DNA of 64,000 nt. It comes from Oleidesulfovibrio alaskensis DSM 16109. Its GTDB lineage: Bacteria > Desulfobacterota > Desulfovibrionia > Desulfovibrionales > Desulfovibrionaceae. The stretch spans positions 124,001 to 188,000 of the forward strand of contig NZ_AXWQ01000007.1 in NCBI RefSeq assembly GCF_000482745.1, in the 5' to 3' direction. Of this stretch, positions 8,640 through 15,366 are shown one piece after another. The translations under genes and the position numbers were made by a program. The notes under the pieces are model-generated. The model searched no databases. It saw only the letters and a list, made by a program, of their open reading frames with translations, and was not told where the DNA came from. Numbering within the stretch: position 1 is the first letter of the stretch; each line of letters opens with the position of its first letter.

Positions 8640-9407
8640 TCACTCCTGCCCGGGCATGAAGTATGCCCGGTACAGATCCCGGTACCCTTCTGACGCTTTG
8701 TACTCCTTCAGCCGGAAGGAAAACTCCTGTACAAATTTTTCTGTCACGGTGTTTTTGTTGAAGATGGCGTACAGACCGTCAGTCTTTACTACAATATCGG
8801 TATGCGGTCTGATTCCCTTTAGGTGGAGGGAGTTCAGCACATGCCGCCCGTTGCCGTATTCCGCGGCAATGGCGTCCAGCCGGCCCATGGCCAGTTTTTT
8901 AAAGTTGATGGCGTCGGAATGCACCTTTTCCACCACGCAGTGGGTCTCGATGTAGTCCCAGAATTCCAGAGTATAGCTGTAACCGCTTACAACACCGATT
9001 TTAAGCCCCCGCAGGTCGTCAAGCGAGCGCAGGTTTTTCTTCCTGCTCCAGAGTATCCATGGTGAATCCACCAGAGATTCTTCCGGGTAGCGCGCAAACA
9101 TCTCCCGGTCGGCCGTATGGTTTGCCGAAAACAGCACATCGGCCCCGCCTGCCTGAAAAATGCCCATGGCGCGCTGCCATGGAAACGCCTTGGTGCTTTT
9201 TACCGGCACCCCCATGCCGTTAAGCACGTGGTGCACAACGCGTGTGGCAAACCCGTTGACACGCCCGTCGTGCTGGGTCTGATAGGGTGGCCATACGTCG
9301 CATACAAGCACCAGCGGCCGTTCCGTTTTTTGCGCGGCATAAAACGGCAGCGCCGTAACGGCCAGCAGAAGCATGATGAAAACAACTGTACGTATGGAAT
9401 ACCACAT
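8640..9407 (-). CDS. Periplasmic substrate-binding protein (type 2, amino-acid-binding-like)
   Basis: Secreted solute-binding protein of 255 residues: signal peptide (about 1-25, ending in PFYAAQ), then the two-lobed PBP2 fold of the SBP_bac_3 family (VNGFATRVVHHVLNGMGV, WQRAMGIFQAGGADVLF, LRGLKIGVVSGYSYTLEF). Such short proteins without a linked ABC permease are common in Desulfovibrio genomes and may act in sensing rather than transport. It lies 161 bases upstream of the chemoreceptor on the same strand, with no permease or ATPase beside it. Ligand unknown. Confidence 0.8.
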   Translation of the reverse strand: MWYSIRTVVFIMLLLAVTALPFYAAQKTERPLVLVCDVWPPYQTQHDGRVNGFATRVVHHVLNGMGVPVKSTKAFPWQRAMGIFQAGGADVLFSANHTADREMFARYPEESLVDSPWILWSRKKNLRSLDDLRGLKIGVVSGYSYTLEFWDYIETHCVVEKVHSDAINFKKLAMGRLDAIAAEYGNGRHVLNSLHLKGIRPHTDIVVKTDGLYAIFNKNTVTEKFVQEFSFRLKEYKASEGYRDLYRAYFMPGQE

Positions 9408-9525
9408 GGTTGAGGATACTACAGAAAATGCGGGGAACCAGACAGTATTTTTTTAAGTCGGCTTCTGTCCGGCGCGCACATGGCACGAGGCGCGGGTGAG
9501 CATTTTTTCACAAAAAGGGCAGACT

Positions 9526-9539
9526 GTAGCAAATGCTAC
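9526..9539. promoter_or_regulatory. Perfect palindrome GTAGCA-AA-TGCTAC
   Basis: A 6-bp perfect inverted repeat with a two-base centre in the region upstream of the antiporter-sulfatase-regulator genes. Its symmetry fits a dimeric regulator, but the spacing is not that of a Crp/Fnr site, so the regulator is unknown. Confidence 0.3.
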
Positions 9540-9743
9540 GGTGCGGGACTGCGGGTGCCGCTAGAGTCTGTCATGCTGTCAGGCGGCGGACACAGGCGGT
9601 AGTATGGTGGCGGACACCTTGCGCACATTGCCCTTGTGCGGAATATAAAATGACTGATATGCGCTGTGGTGCCGGACTGTTCCGGCGCGCGGAAGCTGCC
9701 TGAAAGCGGCGGACCGGCCGCACGGACGCGTGCGGAGAACCGG

Positions 9744-9757
9744 TTGATGTTGCGCAA
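9744..9757. promoter_or_regulatory. Crp/Fnr-type half-palindrome TTGAT-N4-CGCAA
   Basis: Fits the general TTGNN-N4-NNCAA architecture of Crp/Fnr-family operators and ends 23 bases before the antiporter start, where it could act as a repressor site or lie close to the promoter. A Crp/Fnr regulator gene lies downstream in the same gene set, which suggests local autoregulation. This is inference from pattern only. Confidence 0.35.
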
Positions 9758-9780
9758 CTTTTACTACGCGAGGAGTGGAT

Positions 9781-11232
9781 ATGAGCGGGTCTAACAACAG
9801 AAACACGCAGGACGCCGGTGCCGGTCCCAGACCGGGATTGCTCTGGGCCGTGCTGTGCTTCACGCTGCCTGTGGGCGTCATCCTGTACGGAACCGTTTTT
9901 GTGGGAGTGCGCCCGCCCGTGCTGCCGTTGCTGGCCGCCGTGGCGCTGGCCGGATTGATGTGCCTGCCTGTGGGCTACACATGGAAAGAGCTGCAGGAAG
10001 GCATGCTGGAGTCTCTGGGCAGGGTGCAGCTTGCCGTGGCCATTCTGGTCATGGTGGGCATGACCATCAGCGCGTGGCTGGCATCGGGCACCATTCCGGC
10101 CATCATCTACTGGGGGCTTAAACTTATCGCTCCGCAGTATTTTTTTGCATCGGCTTTTGTGCTGTGCGCCGTTGCTTCTGTGGCCACAGGAACATCGTTC
10201 GGCACCATGGGCACCATCGGTGTCGCCCTGCTGGGCGTGGGCGGGGTGATGGGTTTTTCGCCCGCCATGACCGTGGGGGCCATCGTTTCCGGAGCCTATT
10301 TCGGTGACAAAATGTCTCCGGTTTCCGACTCCACCAACATTACCGCCACCATCTGCGAAACTCCGCTTTTCACGCATATCAGTTCCATGATGTGGACCAC
10401 CGTGCCCGCCGCGCTGGTGGCCATGGCCGGCTTTATGCTGCTGGGGGCCACGCAGACGGCTGCCTCCGGCAGTCTGGAAAGCCTTTCCGGCATTCTGGCG
10501 GGCCTTGAAAACGGCTTCAACCTGTCGCCGGTGGTATTCATTCCTCCGGTGCTCATGGTGATACTGGCTTACAGAAGATACCCCGTGCTGCCGGTCATGG
10601 GCGTATGTCTGCTGAGCGCGCTGCTCATCGCGCTGGCAGGCGGCGCCACGCTGGATGTGCTGGCAAAGCAGCTGACCACCGGCTACAAGGCCGCCACGGA
10701 ATCGGCACAGCTTAACAAGCTGCTTTCGCGCGGGGGGCTTATGTCTGTCATGCCCACCATTCTGCTGCTGACTTCGGGTATGGCTTTCGGCGGCATTCTG
10801 GAGCGCGCCCGCGTGCTGGAAGTGCTTCTTGATGCCATGCTGCGCGGTTCCAGGTCGCCTGTGCGGCTTGTGGCGTCCACGCTGGGGTCCGCATATATCA
10901 TACTGCTGGGCACCGGCAGCCAGATGCTGGCTGCCATTATTCCCGGCCGTGCCTTTCTGCATGCCTACGATGAAAACGACCTGCACCGCTCCGTGCTTTC
11001 GCGCACCTGCGAAGACGCCGGTACGCTTGGCTGCCCGCTGGTGCCGTGGAGCGTGCACGCATTTTATATAATGGGGGTGCTGGGTGTCAGCGCCTATGAA
11101 TTTGCCCCGTACGCTTTGCTTAACTGGGGCGTTCCCGTGTTTTCCATTCTGTGCGCCATGACCGGCATCGGCATGCGCAGGCGCGACGGTTCGCCCGTGC
11201 GCCGTGCACCCGCACAGGTGGAAAACGCCTGA
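9781..11232 (+). CDS. nhaC: NhaC-family Na+/H+ antiporter-like transporter
   Basis: Polytopic inner-membrane transporter (483 residues, about 11-12 hydrophobic segments). NhaC-type signatures include LGRVQLAVAILVMVGMTISAWLASGTIP, ATGTSFGTMGTIGVALLGVG and VSGAYFGDKMSPVSDSTNI, the last being the conserved Gly-Asp-Lys-x-Ser-Pro-x-Ser-Asp-(Ser/Thr)-Thr block. The ATG with a GAGGAG site six bases upstream was chosen over a GTG two codons earlier. NhaC relatives exchange Na+ for H+, but some (MleN) couple substrate exchange such as malate/lactate. The 34-base gap to a cytoplasmic sulfatase-like hydrolase makes a transport-plus-hydrolysis pair possible. Confidence 0.88.
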   Translation: MSGSNNRNTQDAGAGPRPGLLWAVLCFTLPVGVILYGTVFVGVRPPVLPLLAAVALAGLMCLPVGYTWKELQEGMLESLGRVQLAVAILVMVGMTISAWLASGTIPAIIYWGLKLIAPQYFFASAFVLCAVASVATGTSFGTMGTIGVALLGVGGVMGFSPAMTVGAIVSGAYFGDKMSPVSDSTNITATICETPLFTHISSMMWTTVPAALVAMAGFMLLGATQTAASGSLESLSGILAGLENGFNLSPVVFIPPVLMVILAYRRYPVLPVMGVCLLSALLIALAGGATLDVLAKQLTTGYKAATESAQLNKLLSRGGLMSVMPTILLLTSGMAFGGILERARVLEVLLDAMLRGSRSPVRLVASTLGSAYIILLGTGSQMLAAIIPGRAFLHAYDENDLHRSVLSRTCEDAGTLGCPLVPWSVHAFYIMGVLGVSAYEFAPYALLNWGVPVFSILCAMTGIGMRRRDGSPVRRAPAQVENA

Positions 11233-11266
11233 CAAAACATGAAAAAACGGGAGACCGGTGTATAGT

Positions 11267-12829
11267 ATGGCTTCAGAATCCATAAAGAACGTCATCTTCA
11301 TCATGCTGGATACTCTGCAGTTCAACTATCTGGGCTGCTACGGCAATAAAGAGGTGAAGACGCCTAATCTGGACCGTTTTGCCGGGGAAGGCTTTCTTTT
11401 TGAAAACGCCTACAGCGAAGGGCTGCCGACCATCCCTGTGCGCCGTGCGCTGATGACCGGACGCTACACGCTGCCTTACGGCGGCTGGAAGCCGCTGGAC
11501 CCCGAGGATACCACGCTGACCGATATTCTGTGGTGCCGCGAGGTGCAGACGGCTCTGGTATACGATACGCCGCCCATGCGGCTGCCCAAATACGGCTATT
11601 CGCGCGGGTTTGACTATGTGCGGTTCTGCAACGGGCACGAACTGGATCACGAGACCTTCAGCAAGGTACCGCTTTCTGAAAAGTTCAAGCCGGAAGACTA
11701 TGTTTCGCCCAACTGGCTTACGCGTGATGCGGACGGCGAACTGGACAGCTCCGGCAAATCGCTGCTGCGCGAGACGGAATGCTATCTGCGTCAGCGGCAG
11801 AAGTGGCAGTCGGACGCGGACAACTATGTGGCTGTGGTTGCCCGCGAAAGTGATGACTGGCTGCGGACCAAGCGCGATCCCGAACGTCCGTTCTTTTTGT
11901 GGGTTGATTCCTTTGACCCGCACGAACCGTGGGATCCGCCTTCGGTGTGGGAAGGCCGCCCCTGCCCGTACGATCCCGACTACACGGGCAATCCGCTGCT
12001 GCTGGCGCCGTGGTCCGAAGTGGCCGGTGTGCTGACTGAAGAAGAATGCAGGCATATCCGCGCCCTGTACGCCGAAAAGGTGACTCTGGTGGACAAGTGG
12101 ATGGGCCGTCTGTTTGATTCTCTGAAAGAACAGGGGCTGTGGGACAACACCATGGTTGTGGTCACATCGGACCACGGACAGCCCATGGGCGAAGGCGAAC
12201 ACGGCCACGGTATCATGCGCAAGTGCCGTCCGTGGCCCTATGAAGAGCTGGTGCATGTGCCCCTGATGGTGCATGTCCCCGGTCTGAAAGGCGGTAAGCG
12301 TATCAGCAGTTTTGTGCAGAACGTGGACATATCGGCCACCATCATGGACGCGCTCGGATACTATAATACGGAAGCCCTGCATGATGCGGGGCACGAAAGC
12401 ATAAGCACCTACGATGCGGAAGATATGCACGGCATCAGCCTGCTTCCGGTCATGCGCGGAGAAACGCAGACCGTGCGCGATTTTGCCATTGCCGGGTACT
12501 ATGGCATGTCATGGTCTATTATAACACATGATTACAGCTATATACATTGGATAACGCGCGAGATCGACACAGACTCCATGAACAAGATATTCTACGACGG
12601 TTCCGGCAAGGGCGGTAACGCCGGCAGGCAGTCCGCCCAGCTGGAGGTCAAGGAAGAGATGTGGACCTGTGTGCCCGGTGCCGAGGTGGCATTGCCGCAG
12701 CAGGACGAGCTGTACGACCGGAAAAACGATCCGTTCCAGCTTAACAACATCATCGCCGAACAGCCGGAAAAAGCGAAAGAGCTGCTGCAGCAGCTCAAGC
12801 TGTTCATCGGCGAGCTGAGAACAACCTGA
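11267..12829 (+). CDS. Sulfatase-family hydrolase (alkaline phosphatase superfamily) with Thr in place of the formylglycine Cys/Ser
   Basis: Cytoplasmic (no signal peptide) protein of about 520 residues with the sulfatase fold: metal-binding Asp15 in IMLDTLQ, the signature loop TIPVRRALMTGR, and metal ligands SDHG near residue 302 in VVTSDHGQPMGEGEHGHG. In sulfatases the signature starts with Cys or Ser, which is matured to formylglycine; here the position is Thr55, encoded by ACC, while Pro57, Arg59 and Thr64-Gly65-Arg66 are kept. In the wider superfamily Thr serves as direct nucleophile in phosphodiesterases such as NPP enzymes, so the substrate may be a phospho- rather than sulfo-ester. 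A GTG three codons upstream is an alternative start. Located between an antiporter and a Crp/Fnr gene. Confidence 0.85.
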   Translation: MASESIKNVIFIMLDTLQFNYLGCYGNKEVKTPNLDRFAGEGFLFENAYSEGLPTIPVRRALMTGRYTLPYGGWKPLDPEDTTLTDILWCREVQTALVYDTPPMRLPKYGYSRGFDYVRFCNGHELDHETFSKVPLSEKFKPEDYVSPNWLTRDADGELDSSGKSLLRETECYLRQRQKWQSDADNYVAVVARESDDWLRTKRDPERPFFLWVDSFDPHEPWDPPSVWEGRPCPYDPDYTGNPLLLAPWSEVAGVLTEEECRHIRALYAEKVTLVDKWMGRLFDSLKEQGLWDNTMVVVTSDHGQPMGEGEHGHGIMRKCRPWPYEELVHVPLMVHVPGLKGGKRISSFVQNVDISATIMDALGYYNTEALHDAGHESISTYDAEDMHGISLLPVMRGETQTVRDFAIAGYYGMSWSIITHDYSYIHWITREIDTDSMNKIFYDGSGKGGNAGRQSAQLEVKEEMWTCVPGAEVALPQQDELYDRKNDPFQLNNIIAEQPEKAKELLQQLKLFIGELRTT

Positions 12830-12835
12830 CAGAAA

Positions 12836-12869
12836 CCCGCCGCGGCAGGCAGCCGCCTGCCGCGGCGGG
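12836..12869. repeat. 15-bp perfect inverted repeat between sulfatase-like and Crp/Fnr genes
   Basis: Arms CCCGCCGCGGCAGGC and its exact complement separated by four bases; extremely stable as RNA. No T-run follows on either strand, so it is not a standard terminator; it could protect the upstream mRNA 3' end or tune read-through into the regulator gene 30 bases later. Confidence 0.7.
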
Positions 12870-12899
12870 CATGGCGCGCAGGGCGCGCCGGAGAACATC

Positions 12900-13565
12900 A
12901 TGGAAGATTTCTGGAGAATACGCGCCACGGACACCGCATGGAAAGGTGTGCTGCATCTGGCGTCGCCGCGCAGGTACAGCAGGGGCGAAGTGATTATCCG
13001 CGCCGGAGAAATGGTGGACAGCCTGTTTTATCTCGAATCCGGCGAAGTGCGCATGATCCGTACCAGTATGGAAGGATCGGAAAAGATCCTGATGTACATC
13101 GAGGAAGGCACTCTGTTCGGCGAAACGCCGTTTTTTACCGGTCAGCCCATCCTGAGCACGTTTGTGTGTTCGCGGCCTGCGGTTATCTGGCGCTTTTCGC
13201 GGCACAGCGTCTATGCCGATCTGCTGCCCAACCATCCGGAAATCGTCAGTTCGCTGCTGCACACGTTTGCGGCAAAGGTGAGCACGCTCAGCAACCAGTC
13301 CGCCTCGCTGGGACTGCAGAATGTGGCGGAGCGGCTGTGTACGTTTTTGTATGTCACCAGCGGCGAGAGCATATCCGGTGCCCATGGCGCCGAACTGAAA
13401 CTTTCCATGAAAATGCGCGATATCGCCAACCTGCTGGGCGTGCATCGCACCACGCTGTACAAAGCCATCCGCGATCTTGAAAAAGAGGGTGTGCTGGAAA
13501 ATTTTACCAGAGACAGTGTGCGCATTGCCGATGTGACGCGGTTTCTGGAAATGGTGCATAAATAA
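12900..13565 (+). CDS. Crp/Fnr family transcriptional regulator
   Basis: Dimeric DNA-binding regulator of 221 residues. The N-terminal cyclic-nucleotide-binding-like barrel (about 18-115) has RGEVIIRAGEMVDSLFYLESGEV and EEGTLFGETPFF; the C-terminal winged helix has MRDIANLLGVHRTTLYKAIRDLEKEGVL as recognition region. No N-terminal cysteine cluster of the FNR [4Fe-4S] type is present, so it senses something else (cNMP, haem or a small metabolite). It ends the antiporter-sulfatase gene set, whose promoter region has a matching half-palindrome, and is followed by a short terminator. Confidence 0.88.
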   Translation: MEDFWRIRATDTAWKGVLHLASPRRYSRGEVIIRAGEMVDSLFYLESGEVRMIRTSMEGSEKILMYIEEGTLFGETPFFTGQPILSTFVCSRPAVIWRFSRHSVYADLLPNHPEIVSSLLHTFAAKVSTLSNQSASLGLQNVAERLCTFLYVTSGESISGAHGAELKLSMKMRDIANLLGVHRTTLYKAIRDLEKEGVLENFTRDSVRIADVTRFLEMVHK

Positions 13566-13567
13566 CG

Positions 13568-13589
13568 GACCGCTGCGGCGGTTTTTTTC
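13568..13589 (+). terminator. Short GC stem with T-run after the Crp/Fnr gene
   Basis: Stem ACCGC/GCGGT with a four-base loop followed by seven to eight T, three bases after the regulator stop. The stem is short, so termination may be partial. Confidence 0.55.
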
Positions 13590-13654
13590 TCACGCAGGGG
13601 CGGGCTGCATTGCCCGGCACCTGCCGTGCGGAACATGACGGCAAGGAGCTGTAT

Positions 13655-13966
13655 ATGAGTTTGCAGACTGTGACGCCGGGCGATCTTGATGCCCGCATAG
13701 AACAGACCGCGCAGGGTATTGTGCTGTTTCACAAGGAACTGTGCCCGCATTGCAAGAATATGGAAAAAGTGCTGGCCAAATTCGGCGCCAAAAATCCCGA
13801 TGTGGAACTGCTGGCCGTGGACAGCGAAGCAGACCCCGCGGTGATGGAAGCCTACGGCGTGGAGCGTGTGCCGTCGCTGGTCATCGTGCGCGGGGGGCGG
13901 GCCGTGTATACCCGCACCGGTCTTATGAATCCTAAGGAACTGACAACACTGTATCATTCAGTATAG
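13655..13966 (+). CDS. Thioredoxin-like protein with CPHC active site (desulfothioredoxin-like)
   Basis: Small cytoplasmic thiol-disulfide protein (103 residues). The thioredoxin fold is shown by VLFHKELCPHCKNMEKV with active site Cys-Pro-His-Cys instead of Cys-Gly-Pro-Cys, and by the cis-proline in ERVPSLVIV. CPHC is the atypical active site described for desulfothioredoxin of Desulfovibrio vulgaris. The chosen ATG has AAGGAG seven bases upstream; a longer frame begins in non-conserved sequence. A thioredoxin-reductase-like gene follows after 31 bases, so the two probably form a dedicated redox pair. Confidence 0.88.
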   Translation: MSLQTVTPGDLDARIEQTAQGIVLFHKELCPHCKNMEKVLAKFGAKNPDVELLAVDSEADPAVMEAYGVERVPSLVIVRGGRAVYTRTGLMNPKELTTLYHSV

Positions 13967-13997
13967 CGCCGCGGCGCGGGGAGTATGGCTGAGCACC

Positions 13998-14915
13998 ATG
14001 GAAACCAGACAGGTTGATGTGCTTATACTGGGCGGCGGGGTGGCCGGCATGACCGCCGCCGTTTACGCCGCCCGCGCGGGGCTGCGTGTGACGCTGCTGG
14101 AGGAGAATGCCTGCGGCGGGCTGGTAAACTGGACGCGTGTTGTCGAAAATATGCCGTCCTACATCAGCATACCCGGCATGGAACTGGCCGACCGCATGGC
14201 GGAACAGGTGGCCGCGCTGGGGGTGGATGTGGAAGAGGCCGCCTGCATTGAAGAAATATCACTCGCGGCCGGAGACAAAACTGTCGTGGCCGACGATGTG
14301 CGGTATGAGGCCCGTGCCGTCATTGCCGCCACGGGGCGCAGGCCGGTGCTGCTGGACTGTGCCGGCGACTGCTGTCAGGTGCATTACTGTGCCATATGCG
14401 ACGGCAGCGCGTACAAGGGCCGGCACGTGCTGGTGGTGGGCGGCGGCAACAGCGGATTTGACGAGGCTCTGGCCCTGCTGGACACGGGTGTGGCACGGGT
14501 GACTCTGATCGAGGCGCAGGACAGGTTTTTTGCCGCGGCCGCGGCGCAGCGTGCGCTGGCCGCCCGTGAGGGTGCAGTCATGTATACCTCCACGCGGGTG
14601 ACGCAGCTGCACGGGACGGATGCTCTTGAGTCCGTCACGCTGACCCGTGCAGACGGTTCGGAACAGCAGCTGCCGTGCGACGGAATATTTGTGTTCATGG
14701 GGCAGGAGCCAAGCACGCAGCTTTTCCGCGGGCAGCTGGAACTGGACGCACAAGGCTACGTAGTCACTGACGGCCTGATGGCCACATCGGTGCCCGGCGT
14801 GTTCGCGGCGGGTGACGTGCGGCCCAAGCGTTACCGGCAGATAACCACGGCCCTGTCTGACGGCACCGTGGCCGCGCTGGAGGCGGAAAGGTATATCCGC
14901 CGTACGGCGGGCTGA
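13998..14915 (+). CDS. Thioredoxin-reductase-like FAD/pyridine nucleotide flavoprotein
   Basis: Flavoprotein of 305 residues expected to reduce the adjacent CPHC thioredoxin. It has the FAD-binding ILGGGVAGMTAA at the N-terminus, the redox pair CAICDG (Cys131/Cys134), the nucleotide-binding VVGGGNSGFDEA (about 146-157) and the C-terminal FAD motif GVFAAGDVR. The His-Arg-Arg-x3-Arg motif that binds the NADPH 2'-phosphate in ordinary thioredoxin reductases is missing; the equivalent stretch reads LIEAQDRFFAA. This suggests NADH or a non-pyridine donor. Strong genetic pairing with the preceding thioredoxin. Confidence 0.87.
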   Translation: METRQVDVLILGGGVAGMTAAVYAARAGLRVTLLEENACGGLVNWTRVVENMPSYISIPGMELADRMAEQVAALGVDVEEAACIEEISLAAGDKTVVADDVRYEARAVIAATGRRPVLLDCAGDCCQVHYCAICDGSAYKGRHVLVVGGGNSGFDEALALLDTGVARVTLIEAQDRFFAAAAAQRALAAREGAVMYTSTRVTQLHGTDALESVTLTRADGSEQQLPCDGIFVFMGQEPSTQLFRGQLELDAQGYVVTDGLMATSVPGVFAAGDVRPKRYRQITTALSDGTVAALEAERYIRRTAG

Positions 14916-14949
14916 TGCCGGTTTTTTACTGCGGTCGCCGGGCAGGGGC

Positions 14950-15366
14950 ATGATGCGCGGCGGCTCCGGATTTTCGCGTCCTTTCCGGCTGACGCTGTAT
15001 GACCCAGACCCGCGCCGGTGCCGGGCCACGGCGGATATGCTGCGTCGCGAGCTGGGCCGGCATGTGTTTCGGGACTTGCGCGGCGGCGTTGTTTCGGCCA
15101 ATGTCACCGAAGTTGCCTGTTATCTGGCCATAGCCCGGCAGGGATACGCCGACAGTGTTCCCGTGCTGGAGCTTGACGGCGTTCCGCTGAGCCGGTGTCT
15201 GGTGCTGGAACCGCCTCATGTGCGCAGCTTTGCCGCATGGCTGGAGCAGCAGGCGCAAAAGGAAGACAGGGGCGGTTCTCAGCCGCCCTATCTGCAGCAT
15301 TGTGGCGGCAGGTTCCCCGACAGGAGTCAGGAGAGCGAACTTATTTTTCCGGAGGATAAACCGTGA
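14950..15366 (+). CDS. Uncharacterised 138-residue protein upstream of iorAB
   Basis: I do not recognise this protein. It starts with a basic stretch, then an alpha/beta-looking core (FRLTLYDPDPRRCRATADML, then ADSVPVLELDGVPLSRCLVLEP) and a polar C-terminal tail from about residue 100. The VPVLELDGVPLS segment resembles the end of a thioredoxin-like fold, as in ArsD, but no conserved Cys pair is present. It sits 34 bases after the flavoprotein gene, and its stop overlaps the GTG start of iorAB by four bases, so it is very probably co-translated with that enzyme. Confidence 0.6.
   Translation: MMRGGSGFSRPFRLTLYDPDPRRCRATADMLRRELGRHVFRDLRGGVVSANVTEVACYLAIARQGYADSVPVLELDGVPLSRCLVLEPPHVRSFAAWLEQQAQKEDRGGSQPPYLQHCGGRFPDRSQESELIFPEDKP

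Larger units (their letters stand above)
9408..9780. other. Divergent intergenic region upstream of the NhaC-like gene
   Basis: About 370 bases between the minus-strand binding protein and the plus-strand antiporter, without a supported gene. It holds two symmetric sequences described separately (9526-9539 and 9744-9757) and probably the promoters for both directions; I could not pick a confident -35/-10 pair. Confidence 0.5.

Noticed and set aside
9571..11325. Long minus-strand open frame opposite the antiporter
   Set aside because: Mirror of the nhaC codon pattern; His/Gln/Gly-rich, no recognisable family.
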